Assembly: GCA_014281115.1 (NCBI GenBank)
Contig: JACONQ010000004.1
Location: forward strand, 2,480,001 to 2,544,000
Direction: 5' to 3'
DNA from: Laburnicola sp. R22_1
Lineage: Eukaryota > Ascomycota > Dothideomycetes > Pleosporales > Didymosphaeriaceae
Length of the DNA: 64,000 nucleotides
Positions 34,495-44,049 of this stretch are shown piece after piece. Position 1 is the first letter of the stretch. Each line of letters starts with the position of its first letter. Below the pieces are notes generated by a model, which saw only the letters and a list, made by a program, of their open reading frames with translations, was not told the origin of the DNA and made no database searches. The position numbers were made by a program, and so were the translations under genes.

Positions 34495-35524
34495 TGCTCA
34501 AAAAGGACTACACGGACTGGCTGCGACTACTCTAGCCTGACTATACTATAAACTTGGATCGGTGTGCGATCAAAATTCCTAATGGTTGCATTACTGGGAA
34601 TGAAAACCTCGCTTGAGGAATGTACTACCCTCGGTCCATCATTCAACAACAAGTGTTTTGATCTGAGCAACACTGAAGATCGCCTCGATGTCCTAACAAC
34701 AATTAGAATGGGCCAATGATTAAATCCCGAGGGAAGTTTGGAGCGGCCATGCTCATTCGCCATGTGCAACAATGCATTGCCAAATCCGTCGTTCGTATCC
34801 ATTTCCGTTCACAGTCACCAACTCAACCTTCGTTACCTACGATATATTAAAAAAGACGTCGTCATCCTCGACCAAGCCTCAACTCGCACACGACGTTCCT
34901 GCCACAGCAGGCTTCACGATGGATTTTCTAGTCGCCGCTTTATCCATCCAGTTGGTGAATTTCTTCAACCCATTCATTATTTATTTCAATTCGCTCTGCT
35001 TTTGTATGCTTATTTGTTTGGCTATATTGCGGCCTGATAGGCCTGTTCTGTTTATCTGGAATGTCTAGATGGCTATGATAGGCTTGGAGTTTGATGATGA
35101 TGGGACGGATGGAAGTATGAGGGTTTTACGAACATGAAAAGCGGCGCCGCAGCCTATAATGAGAATTTGTGAGAGATTGTTCACGCCAAATGTCTCCACC
35201 ACATTTTGGTGTCAACGCGCACATGTTTCGCAATGGTAGATCTTGGAGAGTCCGGTGGTATGACCTCCCGTTCAGACATGGTTTCTCTATGCTAACATAT
35301 CTCAGCCATGTGCGGCAAACAACATCGTCCACGGGTATTCTTCACGCACGCATCATTCCGCGGCTACAATCTTACGCAACCAACAATGCCACCGTTATCG
35401 AACTCAAATATCGGGAAATCGAGAATTTATAACACTAGTCCGCGAGCTATCTCGGGTGGTATAGATTGGCAATATCGTATACCAGCCATGCTGTTGAAGA
35501 TCGATGGTGAAGATTATATGTGGC
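34495..35524. other. gene-poor stretch
   Basis: About 1 kb after the MAPEG gene. Open frames of up to 100 codons occur on both strands (for example 34738-35068 plus) but have no family likeness or plausible splice structure. I see no gene. Confidence 0.5.
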
Positions 35525-35657
35525 GTTAAATTAACTACCTAGGGGTAGAACGACAAAGGCTTTCATCTCAAATAACATGACAAAAAAAGCAGAGCCCCCT
35601 GCTTAGTAATTAAAAAGAGCGTAAAAAGGTGATCACAAAAAGAAGATTATATATATA
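35525..35657 (+). repeat. dispersed repeat, copy B
   Basis: Second copy of the repeat at 33267-33402, same orientation, about 2.26 kb away. It lacks the long inverted arms found around copy A, so it is either a truncated element or a fragment carried separately. It also ends in TATATATA. Confidence 0.85.
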
Positions 35658-36600
35658 CAAACTTCGCGATTACTGTTAACGCTTTCTTTGAGTTTGGGAG
35701 GTGCGTGAATGTGGAGCCAGTATAGAAGCGTGATGCACGGACCATCGCATTTGTACATAGTAATGATTTCTTCACCAGCCGTCAGCGGAGGCTGTTTCGC
35801 TCATCGCTGAGCATTTTCAGCTCGGAATATGGCTGCAATTTCCCCAGATCAGAAAGGATGAATCAGGCAACATCACGCGACGCACCTTTCCAGGCGCCTA
35901 CTCTCGCAGGTGGGACTTATTCACCTGAGGGCTCTTCCTGGCGTTGCATAAGAGCGTTACTCTGCAATACCTCGGAGCATGCAAAGCTATGTGAAAGATC
36001 AGGCTAGCGTCTGGATACAATTTCTCCGAACCAGCGGTAAGATCTGCAGACCACAGGTCAGACGACAGATCCGCATCAGTATTAACCTCGCAAAAGTTAA
36101 TCGAGTACCGAGTAGCCGAGCAGATCCACCAAAATCTCCACTATGCCTCCCGCGATGTATGCGAACCGTCATACCTGAGTCCGCACGGGGGACTACGCCA
36201 GACAGAGGGAGGCCATTGTCTATAGAGAAGCAAGTATAGCTAGCTTAATACTTATTCCAGCAATACCGGGATGTGCCAAGATTTCGATCGGTATTGCGAA
36301 AGCTGTTTTAGACTCATGACCCTCCGGCATAGCCGCATCGTACCCAATTTACAGAATATCGAAACATACCCGATCCGGGTCTTTAGCGACGCGGTACCCT
36401 GCGGCTCCGGGGATGGTCTTACGTTGTGATATCATTCTACCCAATTCTACAGAGATCTTCTACGATGCAACCAATGCGAGGTCCGCGTGTAGGCGGCCTT
36501 GGTTGACCTGAGTACAAAATCGATAGTTGAAAATGCGGAGTTTCAAAAGCCAGGTGATGAAATGCCGCATCAAGTTCCGTTACAACTCGCGTGAATACGC
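35658..36600. other. upstream region of the Bys1-like gene
   Basis: About 940 bases with GC-rich patches such as ACCCGATCCGGG near 36366-36377 and CCTGCGGCTCCGGGG near 36397-36411, of the CGG-N-CCG type bound by zinc-cluster regulators. No coding frame is convincing. Confidence 0.45.
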
Positions 36601-36608
36601 ATATAAAA
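36601..36608 (+). promoter_or_regulatory. TATA box of the Bys1-like gene
   Basis: The octamer ATATAAAA lies 110 bases before the start codon of the secreted Bys1-like gene, a usual place for a fungal TATA element in a strongly regulated gene. Confidence 0.55.
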
Positions 36609-36717
36609 AGCTGTCGGCATACTACACTGAATCCCCATCAGCGTCACTCAGACTTCAGATACAAGTTCTCCAGTTCAACCAACGTTCGCAAATCACACCC
36701 GCTACATATCCGACACT

Positions 36718-37276
36718 ATGCGCTATACTCTCGTCGCTCTGGCCGCCCTCGCTACCTCGGCCGCCGCCGTTGGTAATGCAGTGGTGACGAACAAGTGCAC
36801 CAACACCATCTATGCGTGGTCCGTCGGCTCCTCGGTTGGGTCCAAACAGACCATCGCTCCAGGTACGTCTGCGCTCTCCCCTCTCACCGTCTTCTCCGTT
36901 ATAACTCTGTTGCGCAGGAAAATCCTGGAGTGAGCCCCTGCACAGAGATGCCAAATCCGGTGGCATCGCCATCAAGATCACCACCGTGAACGACGGCCTC
37001 TTCAACGGCGCGCCCCAGCAGATCTTCTCTTACTCGCTGGATGGTGGCTCAGTCTGGTAAGTCACTTGAACACTCCCACATATCCGAAGTATTGCTAATT
37101 GAGGGGAAAGGTATGACTTGAGCACCGCATTCGGCGAGCCTTTCAACGGAAAGCATATCACAGTCACCAGCAACGGCAGCCCCACTATTGACTGGAAGAC
37201 GGGCACCAACCCGGGTGGAAGCCAGGTCAAGGTTGGCGACAGCTCGAAGGATGTTGTCTTCACTGCTTGTGCTTAG
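36718..37276 (+). CDS. Bys1-like small secreted protein
   Basis: Exons 36718..36862, 36918..37056 and 37111..37276 give 149 residues. The signal peptide is about residues 1-17 (MRYTLVALAALATSAAA). The mature part follows the BYS1 family (first described as a yeast-phase-specific product of Blastomyces): GNAVVTNKCTNTIYAWSVGS, then VGSKQTIAPGKSWSEPLHRD, SGGIAIKITTVNDGLFNGAP and IFSYSLDGGSVWYDLSTAFG. The fold is thaumatin-like in flavour but the biochemical role is unknown. Two cysteines remain in the mature protein (in NKC and the last VFTACA). A TATA box and a long, gene-free upstream region suggest tight regulation. Confidence 0.88.
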
Positions 37277-38944
37277 AGGATATGTAACAATGTGTAATGA
37301 CTACGAGGCAGATAGTAATCAATCATGTTAATGAAGGCGGTTTATCTTTACATCGGAGTTTTCACAGCATCAGCGTGTGCAATCTGTCATATTGGAGTGA
37401 CACATATTCTGGAAGACAACTCGTCGAAGAATCTTAAGGGGTCTACAACGTTTCCGGTCTGATCCAGATGGTTTCGACTTCGGTGATATGCCGAGATCGG
37501 CTTTTCAAGAGATGCGTATGGCACACGAAGGGCGACAAGAGCATTTCAAAAGCTTCGATGACTTAATACTCAATGATCTTCGCTGCCATTAACTTACCTT
37601 ATTCCCATTGGAATTTCCACCATACGGTGCGCCTGCGGTTTCAATACCGTGTACTATTGTTTTGCGTTAACTTGATTTTCGATCCGATCTGCTCCTCGAG
37701 AGGTCTGACTTCAAAGTCAAGAATCAGAACAAATCGATCTTCAACACTTCCTTCAAGACAATCTCGTTCAGATGATGAAACCTACGGTACTGGAACACAG
37801 GACAGTGCATGCACGTGTAACAGAAAGATACTATGCTGTAGCGACGAGCTAGTTGTACGGTTAGGCATTCAATTCATTGTTCATCCTCTAGGGAAGATCT
37901 GCGGCCGTAGAAGACTTTGGAAGGTTCCCTCGCATGGTGTTCACCCGAAAAACGCTCTATTGGTAGCTTTCACCCACCGAAAACCAGAGTCTGAACCATT
38001 TTTTAAGTGGATGACGTATCATTACCTCAACAGGCAAGAGGCATCTCAGCACTGTGTAACAGTAAGCTGCCTTTGGGAACCACGATCAACGAATACCTAG
38101 GTACAAAGGGAATGTAGTACATATCTGCTCGTATTTGGGACGCCTAGGCCTAGCCGAGTTGAGTAACATGTACGCTACAACGGCGAATTAGCGAAACGGT
38201 TTTTTAAGCTGACGATGTTCGTTGGGTCGGTCAAGGAAAAAAGCAACCTTTGGAATAGGACGGTCGGCACCACAGTTGGTAGAGATTGCAGGTGTGCTTA
38301 TCGGTAACTGAAACCAAAGATGAAAATTGAAACTTCATCTTCATTCTTTCGCTAGAACAATATATGAGCTTTCAATACTACTATTTTCCAAGCACACAGA
38401 GCCCGGAGGCTGTTTGTAAGTCTGTCTCGCAAAGACAAAGGGCGCGACGGCAGACTGCATGTGCGCAGGAATTATGCCTCCCGTGCAGGTGTGGTGACAT
38501 ACCTAAGGTACTTCATGCACCCACCGAGTCATAGATCAGCATGTGTATCACTCAACACTGGGCTACAGAAGACGTCACCTGCCGTAAAGAGGTAAAGCAG
38601 TGCATATTTTGGAATCAAATGTTGGACTTCACCTTCGCACGAGTAGGCGGGGCGAACCCCATGGGGTAACACAGGATCGTGCAGTTCGCCACCTGCACGT
38701 AAGACAGCACGTCCATAGTTTATACCTCTTTCGAAATGAATCAATGTTGTACTACCACCCAGAGACACATTGTCAGCCACTGAAGTTTCCAGAGAGCAAA
38801 CTGTGAGCTGCTACTAAAGCATGACGCGTGACTATATGTGGAACGCCTAACCATGAATTCCGAGATCTGCAACGAGATGCCCGGATTTTGAGGGAAGGAA
38901 GCATGTGTAGGCGCAACCAACACGAACTTTAAATGTTGGCAATG
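37277..38944. other. gene-poor stretch, 1.7 kb
   Basis: No gene recognised. A 175-codon plus-strand frame at 37573-38100 has no signal peptide, no domain and irregular codon use, so I treat it as chance. A TACCTAGGTA palindrome lies at 38094-38103. Confidence 0.45.
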
Positions 38945-38951
38945 GTATAAA
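38945..38951 (+). promoter_or_regulatory. TATA box of the four-cysteine peptide gene
   Basis: TATAAAG 102 bases before the start codon at 39053, on the same strand. Confidence 0.5.
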
Positions 38952-39052
38952 GTGGGCGTACAATTCCCACCCTCTAAAGATCGTTCCCACGTCTTTTCTC
39001 CCAGACTGTTCAGATCAACTGATCTCCAATTATTCTACCTACGACCGACAAC

Positions 39053-39374
39053 ATGAAATTCTTCACTCAGATTCTTGCCATTGCTGCCCTTGTGGCCAGC
39101 GCACTCGCTGCACCTGCTGGTAAGTTTCAAGCGTTGTTTCATGTTATATCCCAGCAAAGAAACATATGGAATGCTGATGTATGAACCTGATAGCCGACGG
39201 CGCTGCAATTGCCCGTAACATAGACGTCGCTGCTGCCGAGGGTGTTGCCGCAGTACGTTGAAGTGCAGCCCTATTTTGATATGGAGACTAATGACCCCAC
39301 AGCCGCTCGACAAGAAGCAGGTCTGTTATTGCCAACTGGGAGTCTGCGTTCCTGCAGGCTGCAACACCAAATAG
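39053..39374 (+). CDS. small secreted four-cysteine peptide, candidate effector
   Basis: A three-exon gene, 39053..39119, 39194..39252 and 39303..39374, giving 65 residues; each exon alone is too short to be obvious. Residues 1-20 are a clear signal peptide (MKFFTQILAIAALVASALAA). A short Ala-rich propeptide follows, with a dibasic KK at 46-47 that could be cut by a Kex2-like protease. The rest, QVCYCQLGVCVPAGCNTK, holds all four cysteines (50, 52, 57, 62) in 18 residues, enough for two disulfides. Donors GTAAGT and GTACGT and acceptors GATAG and CACAG are good. Without the second splice the frame stops at once. I recognise no family. Gene-poor surroundings and a TATA box fit a regulated secreted peptide; any role at a host interface is inference. 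Confidence 0.7.
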
Positions 39375-40231
39375 GTAGACGGTCGCATCAGAAGGATAGG
39401 ATGATAGTAATCTCGGACGAGAAATGAGAGATGGCCGTGGACAGTGTTCAAACGAATATATGTTTTACCCGATCCTGAACGTATGTGGTAGCTTGAACTG
39501 AGACTTGTCTGTGGTACTCCTTTTGTAATGATATCTCATGCTAGACTGATTTGCTCAAGTGCTTCCAAAAAAAAAGAGCATCTATATCCTATACGAACGT
39601 TGTCATTCATGTGAAGTTGCCGACCCCCCTATTCTTTTGTAGCTCTTATGTTGTATTGTTGTACGGTCCCACTTTTTGGTTCATACCTTAATGGACCTCG
39701 ACGTTCGAAGGACGGAGAAGGCATGCTCGAATTTAGTGCTTCCGCCTCGACGCACATATTTGCAAGACAATATTATGCATAATATAGTATTCGAATATCC
39801 TAGATGTTTTCGGGGATGCAGGATGTAGTATAGCAAGATTTGGGGATAAGTACTTTTTGCTTCCTAGAGTAAGCGGCTTCTCAGCGTCGAAATTGATGGA
39901 CGATTTTCCTTTGCCTGCCCTGTCGACCTGGCACGGTCATCCCACTGAATTTGACTTCTAGCAGTAGCTATATGTGTGATAAGCACGTGAAGGTTTGTAT
40001 TAGGTGACTATTGCTCCAAAGTCTTTTCTGCCTTCAGATGTTCTCGGAATGGATATACGGAAAATGGCTCCGAAGGAGTCGTAGTGTAAGCACAGGGCTT
40101 GCATTGATTCATTGAGTTCGTGAGAGAATAATGCAATCCCCCCGAATCATGTGTCCCCAATGAGATTGAAATAGTGTCAATATCATACTAGTCCTTCCTC
40201 GTCAGTAATTACTGTCTCTTGAGGACCTTCT
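39375..40231. other. gene-poor stretch
   Basis: About 860 bases, AT-rich, with a poly-A run of nine near 39566. No gene seen. Confidence 0.5.
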
Positions 40232-40804
40232 CTAAATTTGTTCTACTCTCACGGCGTCTCCGTTCCAGCTATTAATCCGGCAATTGCGTTGGTTGATGAT
40301 CGTTTGTTTGTTCAGAAAATGAGATATGGCTTCGACCGTTGACTGAACTTCATTTTCGGTATCCTTGTCACGAATTGTGTAACCATGTGGGACATTCCCA
40401 GCTCGAAAGGAAAATTTTTCTTCTGTAATATGAAGCTCAAATACTTTTTCTACACGATCAGGACGTATCAGCGCTTCATCTGAACGCTCAATATGGTTGT
40501 CTGCAATGATCAGCAATCTACCTTCGGAGGACACGAGCCTACTAAGAATGGTGAGTCAGTGGGGAGGATTATCCAGCAACGGACTCCTTCTTGTACATAT
40601 TTTGACTTGCATTTACTAGGTTAACTTCCTGGAGACTCCGAATGCCGAGCACTGAACATCTTCGAGGACAACGCAGCGCCGCGCGCGGAAGCTCGACGAA
40701 GGAAATTTTGGGCCATCGTAGCTGTGACGCATTAGACATGTAGTGAAGGCTTCTACCCTGAAAACTTCACCAAATTGAAAAGGCAAGTGCTTGAATGAAC
40801 TCAC
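40232..40804 (-). pseudogene. relic of a BCS1-type AAA ATPase
   Basis: On the minus strand the frame ending at 40232 reads SSEGRLLIIADNHIERSDEA then LIRPDRVEKVFELHI. This closely resembles the sensor region of fungal BCS1-like mitochondrial AAA proteins, where the usual form is TTNH.E.LD.ALIRPGRVD. Upstream, at 40616-40804, a second fragment has RARRCVVLEDVQ, like the Walker B segment. The two pieces are separated by a stop-containing stretch with only part of the expected linker. The Walker A region and the N-terminal BCS1 domain are missing. Key residues are altered (the G of RPGR is D). The gene is therefore a decayed fragment rather than a working copy. Confidence 0.6.
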
Positions 40805-41280
40805 CGCCTAATTTCTAACTTAGGATTTTATTCAGCTCATTTCAAAAGCGTCTTTTAATACCAGATCCAGACCTTTCAAGGCGGCTCTTTCAATTTGCTT
40901 TATCTACTTAGCGTTAGTGTATTAAGTGAGCGCTTGCTGGCATATGATCGTAATTCATCTGGATAAGGTTTTATAGGTGCGGAGCAGCATTCCCCGTTGA
41001 GAGTTCCAACAAATTTGATTAGCCGAGTATGCACATTTGTATCACAAGATCGCTCCAGCCCAACTACAACGAAGAGAGATATTGCGAAAGAGTGTAGCCT
41101 TACTTAGGCTAAATTGCTACTTCTGCATCTATTGAGACATGCCAAAATCTGCCGCACAATACTTCGACTCGATGTTTTTGTATATATCAACCTAGTCCAA
41201 AACATTCAAGTTTAGGTTTATATTGAAGAGAACTCATCGAACAAACCTCACGGTGCTGCTCGAACCTACATACCCATACT
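40805..41280. other. upstream region of the AA9 gene
   Basis: About 480 bases, AT-rich. May include further decayed BCS1-like sequence, but I cannot recognise it. A TTTATATTG stretch near 41217 could be the AA9 TATA element. Confidence 0.4.
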
Positions 41281-42485
41281 ATGCCTACATTGGCTTTGCT
41301 CATCACGTTTATGGGACTGGCCGCGCTAGGCCAGTCTCACAGTAAGCACACCTCTATATTCTGGTTTTTATAGCTCATACGAGGAAGTAACCTTCGCGCG
41401 CATCGCACTCAATGGCGAATGGCAGACTCCAACCCGCTTCATTCGGTAGATTGCTCGTGGCCTTCCCTCCATCCAGTGTTTTACTTAGTTTTGGACAGCA
41501 ACAAAATAGCTCCCTTCGTGGAGCCAAACAATCCGCCAGGCTTAGCCTCTAGAGAATATGTCTTTCCAACGTATGTTTTTGATTTGCCAGACTCTGTACG
41601 TTGTGGCCGCGGAAACGTGGCACACGCGCCAGATACGGAGATCCTGAAGGCGAAGGCTGGAGACATTATTGAGTTCCTCCCCTTTCCATTCTCCCCTGTC
41701 AACTGGCGTAACTATACGGAGGTTCCGGATGTGCAATGGGACAACTGCCCTGAAGGAAGAGGGGGTTACAGTGTGAAGAGACCAAATCTTGTTTGTGTCC
41801 AAATACCCAATCACATATACGATAGATTGGAGGGGCTGATCTTTTGCCATAGTTCAGCGTCAACCATCAAGGCCCGGTAATTGTACATCTGTCGAGACCG
41901 CCCACTGGACAAGATGTTCGCACATATGATGGAAGTGGTGAATGGGTCAAAATCCACACTGTTGGATTGGAGATTCGAAAGGATCGCGACACACCTGTGT
42001 TCTGGCTTCCACTCAACGATTATCTCGGGTCACCGCGTGTAAGCATCGTCCCATCTCGACTCTGTTGAATTTGAAGCCCATCATTGATATTCCAATGGTA
42101 GTTCAGCTTTAAGCTTCCCAAACAAACACCGGCAGGCCAGTACCTTCTCCGCATCGATCAAATCTGGCCTGGGGTCGACAAAATGGATACTCAAATAGAG
42201 CCTCAATTATACCCAGCATGCGCTCAGATCGAGGTGGAAAGTGATATAATTGGGGAACTTCCCAAAGGGATCAAAATACCTGAGGGCTTATCGAAATCAT
42301 CTCCTGGTATGCCCATACTTGCCATGTTCCTTATTCAATGAACCCCTGAGCTAACGACCATCGAAGGAATGACGGTATCAAATGACCAATACTACAGTCG
42401 GAAAGTCGATGCGGATTATGTTTATCCTGGAGGTCGGCTGTGGGATGGCGAGAAGATGCTAGAAGACAAAGCTCCATCAGCCTAA
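41281..42485 (+). CDS. AA9 lytic polysaccharide monooxygenase (GH61 type)
   Basis: Copper enzyme that oxidatively cuts cellulose or related glycans outside the cell. My model has exons 41281..41333, 41374..41445, 41499..41790, 41853..42038, 42102..42306 and 42367..42485, 308 residues. MPTLALLITFMGLAALG is the signal peptide, so the mature chain starts with His (HSYEEVTFARI), as the copper brace requires. Other hallmarks: a second-His region SVNHQGPVIVHLSRPP, GSGEWVKIHTVGLEI, PAGQYLLRIDQIWPG, and QLYPACAQIEV with the axial Tyr and its Gln. The first splice uses a poor donor (GTCTCA); the better GTAAGC eight bases later breaks the frame. The donor of exon 3 is also uncertain (41790 or 41772). 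The linker region from NKIAPFVEPNNPPG to CGRGNVAHAPD departs from typical AA9. No carbohydrate-binding module. Confidence 0.78.
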
Positions 42486-42599
42486 GGTAGAAACGAAGTA
42501 GGTGAGTGTGGGAGGGGGTACCTAAGGTTACCTACCTTTGGTGGAGACACTAGGGAGGTACCTAGGTAGATCAAGGTCTTCGATGCAGACCTGTTGAGT
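42486..42599. other. short spacer rich in TACCT/AGGTA words
   Basis: Just after the AA9 stop. Contains GGTACCTAAGGTTACCTACC near 42518-42537 and a perfect TACCTAGGTA at 42559-42568. Confidence 0.6.
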
Positions 42600-43450
42600 G
42601 CTTTGTTAAGTTTTACGCAGTGCACAGTTTAAAGTTAACAATTATATTAATTATTTAGGGTTGCTCCCTCTGCTACTAGTCTAGCATATCTTAGATCTAT
42701 CTTTTGTTCTACGCGTAGATCTTTGCCTTAACACCTCTCTCCTTATTGTTAAGCTTATAGTCTTTATCCTTCTTAATAATAGTAGTAAGGGTGGCCTTTT
42801 ACCTCTAGATATATACGTAATTAATGCCTTAGTGTTAATTACCTACTATCCTTATAAGAGACGCCTTAAGTAAGGGGAGTTAAACTTATAGGTTTGCTCT
42901 ACTAAGATCTTAAGGTGTAGCCCTAGCAGCTAAAAGGCCTAGGTACTAGTAATACTGTGTGCCTTTACCCTTTTGCTTATAATCTAACTTCTCCTAGTAT
43001 AGTAGTTGTTAAAGTAAAGGAGTTAAGAGATATAGGTTTAAGAAATGCTTGTACTACTATAGTATATTAATAAAGCTATAATAGTTTTATTAATAGAAGG
43101 GATTAAAGTCGCTATATTAGTTGCAGATCGCCTTTATAGTAGGTTATAATAAGAACGTAGGGCAAAGGCACTAGCTTTTATCCTGCTTCTCTTATTACTA
43201 CCCTTTAATAGGCTATCTCACCACCCTTTAGAGCTCTATAGTTAAATAGTAACTCTAAGGTTACTGTCCTATAGTTTAATTGCTCCGCAGCTGTTATATA
43301 ATCCACCCTTACAATTATCGCGTTATTCTTTAGCTCCCTACTATAGCTAATCCTAATCGCGCCTTTTTTTTTACGTACTTTAGCTGTTAAACCTTAGTTG
43401 TGCTTGCTGTTAAGTCTTATAATCTGTAAAAGGTTAGGTCGACTATAAAC
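42600..43450. repeat. AT-rich block resembling RIP-degraded repeat DNA
   Basis: About 850 bases full of TA dinucleotides (TAG, CTA, TTA runs) with few CA or TG, and stop codons in all frames. That composition is what repeat-induced point mutation leaves in old transposon copies. No terminal repeats or protein remnants are readable. The boundary with flanking DNA is sharp on both sides. Confidence 0.65.
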
Positions 43451-44049
43451 TGATATGAATGAATAAAAAATAGGTAGATCAATTGATATATGCAGATATA
43501 GCTTAACTACTCGGTAATTGCGATTAACTAGACGAATATCAGGTTGGCTATTTCTCAAGGACATTTAACAAAGGTACATGTACAGCCTCGGGCCAATATT
43601 CAAGTTGAAGGATTATGCAAGTGTACCTTAGGTAGAAAGATGCCCCTGTGGATTCATTTAGCACACTATGGTGTTCAGATTGCTTGTGTAATTGTACCAC
43701 CTATTTCGACTAGTTCATCAGCATAATTAACAAGGCGGTCTGGATCGAAAAAAAAAATTCGGCCCCTCACCCACAAAAACATGTTGGTTGTAACGCTTGT
43801 CCGTGCATCATGCCCGGGCATGTTTTGTTGATGACGATAAGGTTTGCCTCGCTTAAATGCTGACTAATAATAAACTCACGATCTTTCTCCCAACCACGAC
43901 CTCTGATCCTCGAATGGAACTAAGACATCGGGCCCCACCATCTACTACAACGAAGTGAAATTTTAACAGATCGTTGTAACGAGACCGACTTGCGTGGGAT
44001 TACATTTGCCACAACCCGCCATCGCGTGAAGCCAGATCCTATTGCCACC
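43451..44049. promoter_or_regulatory. upstream region of the 2OG-oxygenase gene
   Basis: About 600 bases. Includes a poly-A run near 43749-43758 followed by TTCGGCCCCTC. No gene seen. Confidence 0.4.

Noticed and set aside
34738..35068. plus-strand open frames of about 100 codons after the MAPEG gene
   Set aside because: Two overlapping frames of similar length with no domain, poor starts and no splice partner.
37573..38100. 175-codon plus-strand open frame as a gene
   Set aside because: No signal peptide, domain or splice structure, and amino-acid composition is like random translation in a gene-poor stretch.
39253..39267. alternative second acceptor (GTGCAG) for the secreted peptide
   Set aside because: It would leave a 15-base intron and destroy the cysteine core.
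43749..43770. shared promoter motif with 55385-55403 (poly-A then CGGCCCC)
   Set aside because: Similarity is limited to an A run and about eight bases; could easily be chance.
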